From NCBI GenBank assembly GCA_964372125.1, contig CAYJPL010000015.1:1-46164 (forward strand): 46,164 nt of DNA, read 5' to 3'. Every line of letters starts with the position of its first letter. The first letter of the stretch is position 1. The translations under genes were made by a program, and so were the position numbers. The notes beneath the pieces were generated by a model, which was not told the DNA's origin, searched no databases, and saw only the letters and a list, made by a program, of their open reading frames with translations. Source of the DNA: Tannockella sp964372125. GTDB taxonomy: Bacteria > Bacillota_I > Bacilli_A > Erysipelotrichales > Coprobacillaceae. Positions 1 through 8,079 of this stretch are shown piece by piece.

Positions 1-51
1 ATCCTGCGGACCTTAAAATCCGTGCCGGTTCGATTCCGGCCCTGGGCACCA
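1..51 (+). tRNA. tRNA-Leu, 3' part only (anticodon outside window)
   Basis: The window opens inside the 3' side of the anticodon stem. What follows is a long variable arm (a cgga/tccg stem), a T arm with a TTCGATT loop, the acceptor strand cctgggc, discriminator A and an encoded CCA. A long class II variable arm fits Leu, Ser or Tyr. The opening ATCCTGCGG and the T arm closely match the Bacillus tRNA-Leu(UAA) pattern as I remember it, so Leu is preferred. The CTTAAAA string at 12-18 lies in the variable-arm loop and is not the anticodon. Confidence 0.8.
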
Positions 52-59
52 TTAATGAT

Positions 60-133
60 GCGGGTGTAGTTCAATGGTAGAACTTCAGCCTTCCAAGCTG
101 ACTACGTGGGTTCGATTCCCATCACCCGCTCCA
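60..133 (+). tRNA. tRNA-Gly(TCC), copy 1
   Basis: A complete 74-nt cloverleaf: acceptor gcgggtg/cacccgc, anticodon stem tcagc/gctga, loop CTTCCAA with anticodon TCC at 92-94, T arm with TTCGATT, discriminator T and encoded CCA. It sits 8 nt after the upstream tRNA and is probably co-transcribed with it. It is identical to the copy at 161-234. Confidence 0.96.
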
Positions 134-160
134 AAAATTAAATCGGTTAAATATTTACAC

Positions 161-234
161 GCGGGTGTAGTTCAATGGTAGAACTTCAGCCTTCCAAGCT
201 GACTACGTGGGTTCGATTCCCATCACCCGCTCCA
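161..234 (+). tRNA. tRNA-Gly(TCC), copy 2
   Basis: Identical over all 74 nt to the tRNA-Gly at 60-133 and separated from it by 27 AT-rich bases, so this is a tandem duplication within the tRNA operon. The anticodon TCC reads GGA and GGG, and probably all Gly codons by wobble. CCA is encoded. Only 1 nt separates it from the tRNA-Asn that follows. Confidence 0.96.
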
Positions 235-235
235 T

Positions 236-311
236 GCTTGAATAGCTCAGTTGGTAGAGCAATCGGCTGTTAACCGATCGGTCGCAGGTTCGAGTCCTGC
301 TTCAAGCGCCA
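236..311 (+). tRNA. tRNA-Asn(GTT)
   Basis: A 76-nt cloverleaf with acceptor gcttgaa/ttcaagc, D arm GCTCAG-TTGGTAGAGC, anticodon loop CTGTTAA (GTT at 269-271), T loop TTCGAGT, discriminator G and encoded CCA. It is packed tightly between tRNA-Gly and tRNA-Glu in one transcription unit. Confidence 0.96.
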
Positions 312-314
312 TGT

Positions 315-390
315 GGCTCGTTGGAGAAACGGTTAACTCACTTGCCTTTCACGCAAGCATTCACGGGTTCGAATCCCGTACGAGTCACCA
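315..390 (+). tRNA. tRNA-Glu(TTC)
   Basis: A 76-nt cloverleaf with acceptor ggctcgt/acgagtc (one G-T pair), anticodon stem cttgc/gcaag, loop CTTTCAC (TTC at 348-350), T loop TTCGAAT, discriminator A and encoded CCA. It is the last gene of the tRNA cluster and is followed at once by a rho-independent terminator. Confidence 0.95.
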
Positions 391-400
391 TATGACGAAT

Positions 401-428
401 AAACCTCTTTATAAGAGGTTTTTTTTCT
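401..428 (+). terminator. Terminator of the tRNA cluster
   Basis: The stem aacctct/agaggtt with a short loop is followed by a long T run. It lies 11 nt after the CCA of tRNA-Glu. Confidence 0.9.
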
Positions 429-510
429 TTTTTGAATTATGGAAATACTTAAACTGAATAATGATGCTTTAGATGTTTTATAAAGTCTAAAGTTTTTTTA
501 ATACACTATA

Positions 511-536
511 ACAAAAAACTTGCAGATGCAAGTTTT
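511..536 (-). terminator. Terminator of the aldo/keto reductase gene
   Basis: A 10-bp stem (arms 515-524 and 527-536) is followed by a T run when read on the minus strand. It overlaps the stop codon of the gene at 535-1455. Confidence 0.8.
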
Positions 537-1455
537 AAGGTAACGGTTTATCTTCAGCACAGTAAATTGCGTACCACTCATCACGAGTTAATGTTATACC
601 AATTGCACTAACGGTATCTAACATGTTTTTGATAGATGTTGTACCTGCAACTGGTTGTATATTTGCAGGATGTCGAAGAATCCATGCAGTAACAATTGCG
701 ACTTTTGAAACATTATATTTTGATGCTAGTGATTCCAAGACAGCATTTAATTTTGGATAATCTGGATTATCAATAAATGTATCACTTGATAAATCACTAC
801 GGATTGTTGACCATGCCTGTATTGTAATATCGTTAAGTCTGCAATAGTCTAGTGTTCCACCATCATAATTTATTGCAGTAGGTACTTTCATGTTTGAAAA
901 TATTCCCTGATCAATCATACCAGCATGTGCAGGTCCAAATTGTAATTGATTAATGATAATTGGTTGTTTGCAATATTTTTTTAATAATTCAATTTGGTAA
1001 GGGTTTTGATTAGAAACACCAAAGTATTTCACTTTTCCAGCATTGTAAAGTTCATTAAATGCACATGCAACTTCCTCAGGTTCCATAAGTGCATCTGGTC
1101 TATGTAAGAGTAAGATATCAATATAGTCAACCTGTAATCTTTTTAATGATCCTTCCACGCTTTCAAGGATGTATTCCTTTGAAAAATCAAACCTTTTTCC
1201 AGGTACAATTGCGCACTTTGTCTGAATGATGATGTCTTTACGTAAATCTGGGTGCCTTTGAAGTGCTAAACCAAATAGTTCTTCTGATTTTCCACCACCA
1301 TATATATCTGCGTGGTCAAAGAAATTGATACCTGCCTTAACGCTCTCTAAAACTAATTCTTCTACTTGATCGACAGACTTGTTTGCGATACGCATACATC
1401 CTAATATAATTTTTGATGCTTTTAAGTCAGTCTGTGGTAATGTGTAGTATTCCAT
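535..1455 (-). CDS. Aldo/keto reductase (YdhF-like oxidoreductase)
   Basis: A 306-residue NADPH-dependent aldo/keto reductase with a TIM-barrel fold. Its catalytic tetrad can be placed as Asp47 and Tyr52 (FFDHADIYG), Lys80 (IQTKC) and His118 (LLLHRPD). The YdhF-type subgroup is suggested by the FDHADIYGGGKSE pattern and by the motif KVKYFGVSN. The start is set at 1455 because GGAGG sits about 8 nt upstream of that ATG; a longer ORF from 1470 would put this ribosome binding site inside the coding region. The gene stands alone, convergent with the tRNA cluster and divergent from the DUF1146 gene. Its substrate cannot be told from sequence; it is probably a cytosolic carbonyl or aldehyde detoxifier. 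Confidence 0.88.
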   Translation of the reverse strand: MEYYTLPQTDLKASKIILGCMRIANKSVDQVEELVLESVKAGINFFDHADIYGGGKSEELFGLALQRHPDLRKDIIIQTKCAIVPGKRFDFSKEYILESVEGSLKRLQVDYIDILLLHRPDALMEPEEVACAFNELYNAGKVKYFGVSNQNPYQIELLKKYCKQPIIINQLQFGPAHAGMIDQGIFSNMKVPTAINYDGGTLDYCRLNDITIQAWSTIRSDLSSDTFIDNPDYPKLNAVLESLASKYNVSKVAIVTAWILRHPANIQPVAGTTSIKNMLDTVSAIGITLTRDEWYAIYCAEDKPLP

Positions 1456-1529
1456 CTTTAAGTCCTCCATAATTTTAGTATATCATAAAAATAAGTATTT
1501 TGTTATACTAGATTGGAAAGGGTGATATT

Positions 1530-1730
1530 ATGCTATATACTTTAATGGAATTGATCACATATGTTGGAGCGGTATTGCTTTCTATGTATGGTTTAACAGC
1601 ATTCAACTATGATGGTATTTTGAAAAAAGGTCGTACAAAAGAGTTCTATATTTTTTATTTTTTATGCTCACTTGCATTAGGATATTTAGTCGCACAATTT
1701 ATTTTATCGTTTATTACAATTCGCTTTTAG
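1530..1730 (+). CDS. DUF1146 (YwzB-like) small membrane protein
   Basis: A 66-residue protein with two predicted membrane helices (about residues 7-27 and 43-64). They are joined by a short basic loop with the motif FNYDGILKKGR, in which KxG-R is typical of the DUF1146/YwzB family. In many Bacillota this gene lies between the ATP synthase genes and an mreB/mbl gene; here it lies directly before mreB. The function is unknown. The ribosome binding site GGGTGA lies 7 nt before the ATG. About 125 bp and a promoter-like sequence separate it from mreB, so co-transcription is not required. Confidence 0.8.
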   Translation: MLYTLMELITYVGAVLLSMYGLTAFNYDGILKKGRTKEFYIFYFLCSLALGYLVAQFILSFITIRF

Positions 1731-1803
1731 GGTGATGAACTATATATTTAAAATAGGGATAATTTTCTGATTTTAAAAATCGCTTTATTTATCTTATTAT
1801 AGC

Positions 1804-1831
1804 TTGTAAACAGTAAAAAATATGATACAAT
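1804..1831 (+). promoter_or_regulatory. Probable promoter of mreB
   Basis: TTGTAA at 1804-1809, a 16-bp spacer and TACAAT at 1826-1831 fit a sigma-A promoter. The AGGAGG ribosome binding site follows at 1847-1852. Confidence 0.55.
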
Positions 1832-1859
1832 ATATAAGATATTATTAGGAGGTACGATG

Positions 1860-2849
1860 ATGGCATTATCAAAAGAAATAGGTATCGATTTAGGTACTGC
1901 AAATATTTTAATTTACAGTAAAGGTGAAGGTATTGTTGTTAATGAACCATCAGTTGTGGCGATTGATGACGATACAAAAAGACCATTAGCAGTAGGGATG
2001 GAAGCAAAAGAAATGCTTGGAAAAACACCAGGTAGAGTACTTGCGGTTCGTCCACTTAAAGATGGAGTTATAGCGGACTTTGGAATCACAGAGATTCTAA
2101 TTACACATTTTATAAACAAACTAAACTTGAAAGGTATATTTTCAAGACCAGTTATTTTAATTTGTTGTCCATCAAACATTACATCAATTGAAAAAAGTGC
2201 AATTAAAGATGTTGCTGAAAGATGTGGTGCAAAGAAAGTATATATAGAAGAAGAACCAAAAGTTGCGGCAATTGGAGCTGGTTTAGATATTTCAAAACCA
2301 ACAGGAAACATGGTTATTGATATTGGTGGAGGTACAACAGATGTTGCTGTATTATCACTTGGAGATATCGTTACTAGTGGTTCATTAAAACTTGCTGGTG
2401 ACGTTATGGATGAAGAAATAATTAAATTTATCAAAGATAAATATAAATTACTAATTGGTGACCGTACTGCAGAACAAATCAAAATTAATATTGGTTCTGC
2501 AATTAAAGGATATTTAGATGAATCGATGGAAGTGCGTGGGCGTGACTTAGTAACGGGATTACCACATACTATTGTATTAACATCTGATGAAACTGAATTA
2601 GCGCTTCGTGAAACTTGTCAAACAATTGTACGTGAAGCAAAAAGAGTGCTTGAACAAACACCACCAGAATTAGCAGCGGACATCGTTGGTAGAGGAGTTT
2701 TCCTAACAGGTGGAGGAGCATTACTTGCTGGTTTAGATAAGTTATTAGAAACTGAATTAAATGTACCTGTATTCATTGCAGAAGATCCACTTAACTGTGT
2801 TGCAATCGGTACTGGAATTATGTTGGAAAATTTACACTATTTAAGATAA
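1860..2849 (+). CDS. mreB: MreB/Mbl rod-shape actin homologue
   Basis: A 329-residue bacterial actin that polymerises under the membrane and directs elongation-phase peptidoglycan synthesis with RodA and class B PBPs. The nucleotide-binding signatures are visible: phosphate-1 loop IDLGTAN (residues 9-15), phosphate-2 loop IDIGGGTTDVAV near residue 157, and the adenosine motif LTGGGALL near residue 282. Full length. ATG at both 1857 and 1860 is possible; 1860 is preferred because AGGAGG (1847-1852) is then 7 nt away instead of 4. The DUF1146 neighbour suggests the Mbl-type paralogue, but sequence alone does not separate MreB from Mbl. A RodA gene is present separately at 41259-42461. Confidence 0.93.
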   Translation: MALSKEIGIDLGTANILIYSKGEGIVVNEPSVVAIDDDTKRPLAVGMEAKEMLGKTPGRVLAVRPLKDGVIADFGITEILITHFINKLNLKGIFSRPVILICCPSNITSIEKSAIKDVAERCGAKKVYIEEEPKVAAIGAGLDISKPTGNMVIDIGGGTTDVAVLSLGDIVTSGSLKLAGDVMDEEIIKFIKDKYKLLIGDRTAEQIKINIGSAIKGYLDESMEVRGRDLVTGLPHTIVLTSDETELALRETCQTIVREAKRVLEQTPPELAADIVGRGVFLTGGGALLAGLDKLLETELNVPVFIAEDPLNCVAIGTGIMLENLHYLR

Positions 2850-2857
2850 TATATTAT

Positions 2858-2883
2858 GGGGAGAGTTAAATTCTCCCTTTTTA
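2858..2883 (+). terminator. Terminator of mreB
   Basis: The stem gggaga/tctccc is followed by TTTTT. It lies 9 nt after the mreB stop. Confidence 0.85.
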
Positions 2884-2905
2884 TAGTTAGAATGCGAGGG
2901 TAATT

Positions 2906-3691
2906 ATGAAAAAAGCAGTTTTTTTTGATATTGATGGAACACTTGTTGGACATAAATTTAATATGAATGAAATACCTCAAGAAGTGATTAGTCAGATGGA
3001 TAGATTGCGCACATTAGATTATGCACTTTTTATTGCAACTGGAAGACCTATAGCACTTATTCCTGGTGAAATAAGTGATTATCCTTTTGATGGAATGATT
3101 TTATGTAATGGAGCTCACGTGATGATTGATGGCAAAACAGTTCACTGTCAACCAGTAAATGCAAGTCACATGCAAGAAGCAATTGAACAATTGGATAGTT
3201 TAGACGTAGAGTATATTTATCATACAACTGATAAGTTATATACGAAAAAAACATTCTCTAAAATATATGAAACATATTTAGGATTTGGAATGAAAGAAAA
3301 AGATGTAGTCTTTGACTTTGATACAAGTGAAGTTGCAAAAAAAGCATTAAAAGTGGAAACATTATTTGATGAAAGAAATTTTGATACGGTTACAAAATTA
3401 CTTGAGGACAAATTCCAGTATGATAATTTCGGTGCATTTAATTGTGCTGAATTCTATAGTAAGGATTCTTCAAAGGCAAAGGGAATTCAAAAAGTATTAG
3501 AATATTTACATGTTGATGTAGAAAATAGTTATGCCTATGGTGACGGAACAAATGATATTGATATGATAAAGTATGTTGGGCATGGAATTGCTATGGAAAA
3601 TGCAGCTCAAGAATTAAAAGATGTTGCAAACGAAATATGTGGTCATGTTGCTCATGGTGGGCTTGCAAAAGCATTAGAAAAATTAAACTAG
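2906..3691 (+). CDS. HAD-superfamily Cof-type phosphatase
   Basis: A 261-residue HAD hydrolase of the Cof/IIB type. Motif I is DIDGT at residues 8-12 (nucleophile Asp8, acid Asp10), motif II includes ATGRP near residue 45, and motif IV is GDGTND at 212-217. The central part between motifs II and III is a cap domain of the C2 type. These enzymes usually dephosphorylate sugar phosphates, flavin or pyridoxal phosphates in the cytosol; the substrate here is unknown. The ribosome binding site (GCGAGG) is weak, and the gene sits between two terminators, so it is probably a single-gene unit reading from a promoter near the mreB terminator or by readthrough. Confidence 0.85.
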   Translation: MKKAVFFDIDGTLVGHKFNMNEIPQEVISQMDRLRTLDYALFIATGRPIALIPGEISDYPFDGMILCNGAHVMIDGKTVHCQPVNASHMQEAIEQLDSLDVEYIYHTTDKLYTKKTFSKIYETYLGFGMKEKDVVFDFDTSEVAKKALKVETLFDERNFDTVTKLLEDKFQYDNFGAFNCAEFYSKDSSKAKGIQKVLEYLHVDVENSYAYGDGTNDIDMIKYVGHGIAMENAAQELKDVANEICGHVAHGGLAKALEKLN

Positions 3692-3719
3692 AGGAGCAAA
3701 TATAAGCTCTTCTTTTTTT
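3690..3719 (+). terminator. Terminator of the HAD phosphatase gene
   Basis: The stem agaggagc/gctcttct has one G-T pair and is followed by seven T. It overlaps the stop codon. Confidence 0.85.
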
Positions 3720-3744
3720 ATTATATTGCTAAATTCAATGTTTC

Positions 3745-3773
3745 TTGTTATTTTAGAAAAAGCATATTATAAT
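3745..3773 (+). promoter_or_regulatory. Sigma-A-type promoter of the TagO-like gene
   Basis: TTGTTA at 3745-3750, a 17-bp spacer and a perfect TATAAT at 3768-3773. AGGAGG follows at 3793-3798. Confidence 0.7.
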
Positions 3774-3805
3774 AGATTAGAATATTGATGTTAGGAGGAA
3801 GTATG

Positions 3806-5473
3806 ATGTCGTTTCAAATTATCCTATCGTTTATCGTAGCTATGGCACTAGCGGCATTACTTGTACCGCCAGTTATCAAAGCAGGTAGTAAACTTGGAAT
3901 TATTGCAAAAATAAATGATCGTACCGTTCATACGCAAGAGATTGCACGAATTGGCGGTTTTGGTATATATATTAGTTTTTTAGTCGGTGTAGCACTGTTT
4001 CTACAAACAGATTCACAGATTAACTCGATTTTACTGGGTGGATTTTTGATATTTATGATTGGTCTATATGATGATATTCATGATATATCGCCAAAACTAA
4101 AACTTGCAGCTCAGCTATTAGCGAGTGCAATTGTCATATTCTATGGTGATATACGATTGGAAATATTTACAGATAGCTTACCTTTTTTACCAGAAATAAT
4201 AACATTGTTTTGGATTATTGGTATAACAAATGCAATAAATTTGATTGATGGACTAGATGGTCTATCAGGAGGGATTTCTGTAATTGTGTTAGTTACTATT
4301 TCCTTTACATCACTGATGTCGGGTAGAACAGATATAGCGTCGCTCTCGCTTATTCTAGCTGGTTCAACAATTGGTTTTTTATTCTATAATTTTCACCCTG
4401 CAAAGGTTTTTATGGGGGATTGCGGTGCACTTTTTTTAGGGTTTATGATTGCAGTTATCTCATTACTTGGATTTGGTTATAGTTCGTCGGCATTCTTTAC
4501 ATTAGGGGCACCGATTATTGTGTTGATGGTTCCCATTTTAGATACACTCATTGCGATAATACGTCGAAAAATAAAAAAACGTAAATTCAGTGAAGCAGAC
4601 AAAAAGCATCTACATCACCGCCTAATGTTTAAAGTAGAGTTAAGTCATACAAAAAGTGTGCTTGTATTATATGTTGTAACTATTTTATTTTCGGCCACAT
4701 CTTTTCTATACTTACATGATGCCACACTTGGAATAGTAATGTTTTCAATATTAATGTTGATGTTTGAGTTGTTTGTTGAAGCTACCAATATGATTAGTCG
4801 AAATTTCAAACCACTTCTTACACTTGCGAATATATTTATCAAAAGTGAAAGCTTGCCAACAATAGGTTTCGTAGAAGAATATCGTTTAAAACGTACATCA
4901 AAAACAAAGGCAAGAGAAACAGTGATTATTTTATTAACGCTACTTATAGTGTCTTTAAGTGTGGCATATCACTATGATTTGTTCTCGCCAAGAGTACCAG
5001 AAGTAGAAGAAGTAGTGCAAATTCCATATGTCGAATTTATAGGTGGGTCGACATTAATGGATGAGACATATGAAAAGTTAGTGGATGCGACAAAATTAAA
5101 GAGTAAAGATGATCAGGCGCAGTTGGTTGCAGGTTATTTTTTACAGTTATACTTATCTCCTAAATATAATACACAAGGAATAAATGGATTAGATTATGTA
5201 CACCCTAGTATTCGAGATGATTTTGAGGTTTTCTCGCTAGATACCATTGTACCACAGTTTGAAACTTATCCAGAATTAGAAATTGTTCAGTATCATGTAA
5301 TATCATACGCACCATCACACGTGCAAATTGAAGGGTTTGAAGACAATAGATACTACTCTGCATTAATTTCGTATTCGTATAATATGGATAGTGGAGAATT
5401 GCCGCTTAATACAACCGTTTCATTGATAGAAGATGAAGGTATTTATTATGTTGTCGGAATTGAGTATAACTAG
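3806..5473 (+). CDS. TagO/WecA-like polyprenyl-phosphate sugar-1-P transferase with extra C-terminal ectodomain
   Basis: Residues 1 to about 350 are a multi-pass membrane transferase of the MraY/WecA/TagO family, which transfers a UDP-sugar phosphate (usually GlcNAc-1-P) to undecaprenyl phosphate. Visible catalytic motifs are YDD at 88-90, NAINLIDGLDGL at 142-153, the MGDCGALFLG segment from residue 203, and HLHHR at 268-272. TagO/WecA enzymes are usually about 320-380 residues, but this protein has about 555. After a charged linker there is another membrane helix (about 369-388) and roughly 165 residues that should lie outside the cell, acidic at first and then mixed alpha/beta with no motif I recognise. 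ATG 3806 is 7 nt from AGGAGG; ATG 3803 is also possible. It probably initiates teichoic acid or another cell-wall glycopolymer. Confidence 0.88.
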   Translation: MSFQIILSFIVAMALAALLVPPVIKAGSKLGIIAKINDRTVHTQEIARIGGFGIYISFLVGVALFLQTDSQINSILLGGFLIFMIGLYDDIHDISPKLKLAAQLLASAIVIFYGDIRLEIFTDSLPFLPEIITLFWIIGITNAINLIDGLDGLSGGISVIVLVTISFTSLMSGRTDIASLSLILAGSTIGFLFYNFHPAKVFMGDCGALFLGFMIAVISLLGFGYSSSAFFTLGAPIIVLMVPILDTLIAIIRRKIKKRKFSEADKKHLHHRLMFKVELSHTKSVLVLYVVTILFSATSFLYLHDATLGIVMFSILMLMFELFVEATNMISRNFKPLLTLANIFIKSESLPTIGFVEEYRLKRTSKTKARETVIILLTLLIVSLSVAYHYDLFSPRVPEVEEVVQIPYVEFIGGSTLMDETYEKLVDATKLKSKDDQAQLVAGYFLQLYLSPKYNTQGINGLDYVHPSIRDDFEVFSLDTIVPQFETYPELEIVQYHVISYAPSHVQIEGFEDNRYYSALISYSYNMDSGELPLNTTVSLIEDEGIYYVVGIEYN

Positions 5474-5475
5474 TG

Positions 5476-5504
5476 TTGTAATTTATATTTGTTTATGATA
5501 TTAT
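5476..5504 (+). promoter_or_regulatory. Probable promoter of secG
   Basis: TTGTAA at 5476-5481, a 17-bp spacer and TATTAT at 5499-5504. The secG ribosome binding site AGGAGG follows about 27 nt later. Confidence 0.55.
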
Positions 5505-5544
5505 ACATTAGAGTGTTTACATACAAGGTTAGGAGGGCTGCAAA

Positions 5545-5775
5545 ATGTTACAAACTATATTAAATATTTTATTAGTGATTATTGCTATCGCACTTATTGT
5601 TTTATGCCTATTACAAACTGGTAAATCGGACGGGATTGTAAATGCCTTGTCTGGACAGAGTTCAAATTTATTTGCACAATCGAAAGAACGTGGATCAGAA
5701 TTGTTTATGACTAGACTTACAACAATTCTAGCTATTGCTTTCTTTGTTGTTGCAATTATGTTACGTATGGGATAA
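5545..5775 (+). CDS. secG: Preprotein translocase subunit SecG
   Basis: A 76-residue membrane protein with two hydrophobic helices (about 3-22 and 55-74). A conserved loop between them contains LLQTGKSDG and the Gly/Ser-rich segment ALSGQSSNLF, as expected for SecG of the SecYEG channel. It is followed by rnr, smpB and ssrA, a standard Bacillota order. The ribosome binding site is AGGAGG. A hairpin terminator lies directly between secG and rnr and may reduce readthrough into rnr. Confidence 0.94.
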   Translation: MLQTILNILLVIIAIALIVLCLLQTGKSDGIVNALSGQSSNLFAQSKERGSELFMTRLTTILAIAFFVVAIMLRMG

Positions 5776-5780
5776 AAACA

Positions 5781-5808
5781 AATAGGACGAAAGTCCTATT
5801 TTTGTTTT
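5781..5808 (+). terminator. Terminator or attenuator between secG and rnr
   Basis: Arms 5781-5788 and 5793-5800 form an 8-bp stem capped by a GAAA tetraloop and followed by TTTTGTTTT. The rnr ribosome binding site begins only a few nucleotides later. Confidence 0.85.
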
Positions 5809-5821
5809 AAGGAGGAAAAAG

Positions 5822-8077
5822 ATGAAAGAGAAAATAATAAATACCCTTGCTAATGATGACTTCTTAAAACGTACGCCATCATCACTAGCTAAGTACTTAG
5901 GGTATGATAATGATGAATTCAAAAATTTCATGAAAATCATGAATGAATTAGAGAGTGAAAATATGATTTTTAGGAATCGTAGTGATGAATACTTTTTACC
6001 AAATCAAGGAAATATGGTAATGGGTGTTCTATCGATCAATAAAAAAGGATTTGGATTTGTTCGCTTGGAAGATGAAAACAAAGACGATATTTTTATTTCT
6101 AAAGAATACTTAAAAGATGCTTTTGATAAAGATACTGTTCTTGTTGAGATTGAAAAAGAAAGCAAAGGAGCTCGACAAGAAGGTAGAGTTATTCGTGTTT
6201 TAAAGCGTGGAAAAACAAGAATTGTAGGAGAATTAAAAAAAGGGAACAAAGATTGTTACGTTGATAGTACAGTTGCGGGACTAGACAAACGTATTTATAT
6301 TGATAGTGGTCATTTACATGGTGCGACAATAGGTCACATTGTTACTGTAGAAATAAAAGTATATAAACCTCTTGTAAAAGGTACTGTAGTCGATATCTTA
6401 GGTCATAAAAATGATCCAGGTGTTGATATATTAGCTGTTGTAAGTGAACATGGAGTAGATATAAAGTTTCCTAAAGATGTTTATCAACAAATAAATGATA
6501 TAGAAGATATTGTCCATGAAAAAGACTTAATTAATCGTCTAGATTTAAGGAATATAGTAACTGTTACTATAGATGGAGATGATGCAAAAGATTTAGATGA
6601 TGCAATTTCTTTAACGGTGAATGAACGAGGAAATTATTATTTAGGTGTCCATATTGCAGATGTAAGCCATTATGTAACAGAAGGATCTGCGCTTGATAAT
6701 GAAGCAATTGAACGTGGTACATCAATCTACTTAGTGGATCGTGTAATACCAATGCTACCACACAAATTATCAAATGGAATATGTTCTTTAAATCCACAAG
6801 TAGATAGATTAACCATGTCATGTTTTATGGAAATAGATAAAGCTGGAGATGTGATTGACTATACAATAGATCAAAGTGTTATTCACTCTGATGAAAGAAT
6901 GACATATAATAATGTAAACAAAATCCTTGCAGGTGATAAAGAAATGACTGATAAATACAGTCATGTTAAAGACTTGTTCTTTTTAATGGAGGAACTTGCG
7001 ACAATTTTACAAGGGAAACGTGAGCAGCGTGGAGCAATTGATTTTGATGTAAAAGAAGCAAAAGTATTAGTAAATGATTACGGAAATCCAATAGATGTTG
7101 TACTTAGAGAACGTGGGAAAAGTGATCGTATTATTGAATCATTTATGTTACAAGCAAATGAAACTGTTGCAAAACATTTTTGCTTGTTAGAAAAGCCGTT
7201 TATTTACCGTGTCCATGAACATCCGAAGTTATCAAAGTTGCAACAGTTTAGCACAATCGCAAAAACACTAGGATATGAGATTGACGGTTCACTAGAAGAT
7301 ATTGAGCCTCTACAATTACGTTCTTTGATTGAAGCAAGTCGTGGTAGTGAGGAACATGATATCATTGCAACACTACTACTGCGCTGTATGCAAAAGGCCG
7401 CATATGATGAAAATTGTTTAGGGCACTATGGATTAGCTGATGAGTATTATACACATTTTACATCACCAATCCGTCGTTATCCTGATTTACTTGTACATCG
7501 ATTAATTCGTACATATCTAGTAAATAAAAAACAAGATGACGAAACAATCAAACACTTTAATGAAGTAGTTCCAGTACTTGCAAAAAAGTCATCAATTCAA
7601 GAACGTCTTGCAATTACAATCGAGCGTGAAGTCGAAGATATGAAAAAAGCTGAGTATATGGAACAGTTCATTAACAAAGAATTTTCTGGGATTATTAGTT
7701 CGGTAACTAGTTTTGGGTTTTTTGTAGAACTCGAAAATACAATTGAGGGCTTAGTACATGTCTTAGATTTATCTGATGATTTCTACTTCTTTGATGACCA
7801 AAAATTAAAATTCATAGGACAAAAGACGGGTAAAAAATTTGGCTTAGGAGACCATGTACAAGTACGTGTGACTGGTGCAAGCAAAGTAGAAAGAAATATT
7901 GATTTTCAAATAGTTGGTATGAAGCCAAACAATCGACGTAAAAAGGTTGTAGTAAAAACAGATAAAAAACCAAATAAAAATATACTTCATAAAAAAACAA
8001 AACATACAAAAAATAATGGTGGAAAAAGCCATTACAAAAAGGATATAATGAAGAAAAGTCGTGCTAGGAGGAAATAA
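5822..8077 (+). CDS. rnr: Ribonuclease R
   Basis: A 751-residue processive 3'-5' exoribonuclease that degrades structured RNA and works with SmpB/tmRNA on non-stop mRNAs. Domains in order: an N-terminal winged-helix region (about 1-65), cold-shock domains (about 65-225), the RNB catalytic domain (about 240-590) with the metal-binding Asp cluster DDAKDLDDA near residues 253-261, an S1 domain (about 619-700, beginning FSGIISSVTSFGFF), and a Lys/Arg-rich tail to 751. It is full length. AGGAGG lies just before the ATG. The stop codon is 2 nt from the smpB start, so the two are translationally close. Confidence 0.96.
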   Translation: MKEKIINTLANDDFLKRTPSSLAKYLGYDNDEFKNFMKIMNELESENMIFRNRSDEYFLPNQGNMVMGVLSINKKGFGFVRLEDENKDDIFISKEYLKDAFDKDTVLVEIEKESKGARQEGRVIRVLKRGKTRIVGELKKGNKDCYVDSTVAGLDKRIYIDSGHLHGATIGHIVTVEIKVYKPLVKGTVVDILGHKNDPGVDILAVVSEHGVDIKFPKDVYQQINDIEDIVHEKDLINRLDLRNIVTVTIDGDDAKDLDDAISLTVNERGNYYLGVHIADVSHYVTEGSALDNEAIERGTSIYLVDRVIPMLPHKLSNGICSLNPQVDRLTMSCFMEIDKAGDVIDYTIDQSVIHSDERMTYNNVNKILAGDKEMTDKYSHVKDLFFLMEELATILQGKREQRGAIDFDVKEAKVLVNDYGNPIDVVLRERGKSDRIIESFMLQANETVAKHFCLLEKPFIYRVHEHPKLSKLQQFSTIAKTLGYEIDGSLEDIEPLQLRSLIEASRGSEEHDIIATLLLRCMQKAAYDENCLGHYGLADEYYTHFTSPIRRYPDLLVHRLIRTYLVNKKQDDETIKHFNEVVPVLAKKSSIQERLAITIEREVEDMKKAEYMEQFINKEFSGIISSVTSFGFFVELENTIEGLVHVLDLSDDFYFFDDQKLKFIGQKTGKKFGLGDHVQVRVTGASKVERNIDFQIVGMKPNNRRKKVVVKTDKKPNKNILHKKTKHTKNNGGKSHYKKDIMKKSRARRK

Positions 8078-8079
8078 GA

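Noticed and set aside
12..18. CTTAAAA as a Leu(TAA) anticodon loop
   Set aside because: The flanking cgga/tccg stem is the variable arm; the anticodon stem's 3' strand is the very start of the window, so the anticodon is upstream.
60..234. Tandem repeats as a CRISPR array
   Set aside because: The two repeats are complete tRNA genes; there are no other repeats or cas genes.
251..457. Open frame across tRNA-Asn and tRNA-Glu (68 residues)
   Set aside because: It lies inside two clear tRNA genes and their terminator and has no ribosome binding site.
1913..2482. Long antisense frame opposite mreB (189 residues)
   Set aside because: A shadow of the mreB codon pattern; Ser/Ile-rich low-quality protein with no ribosome binding site.
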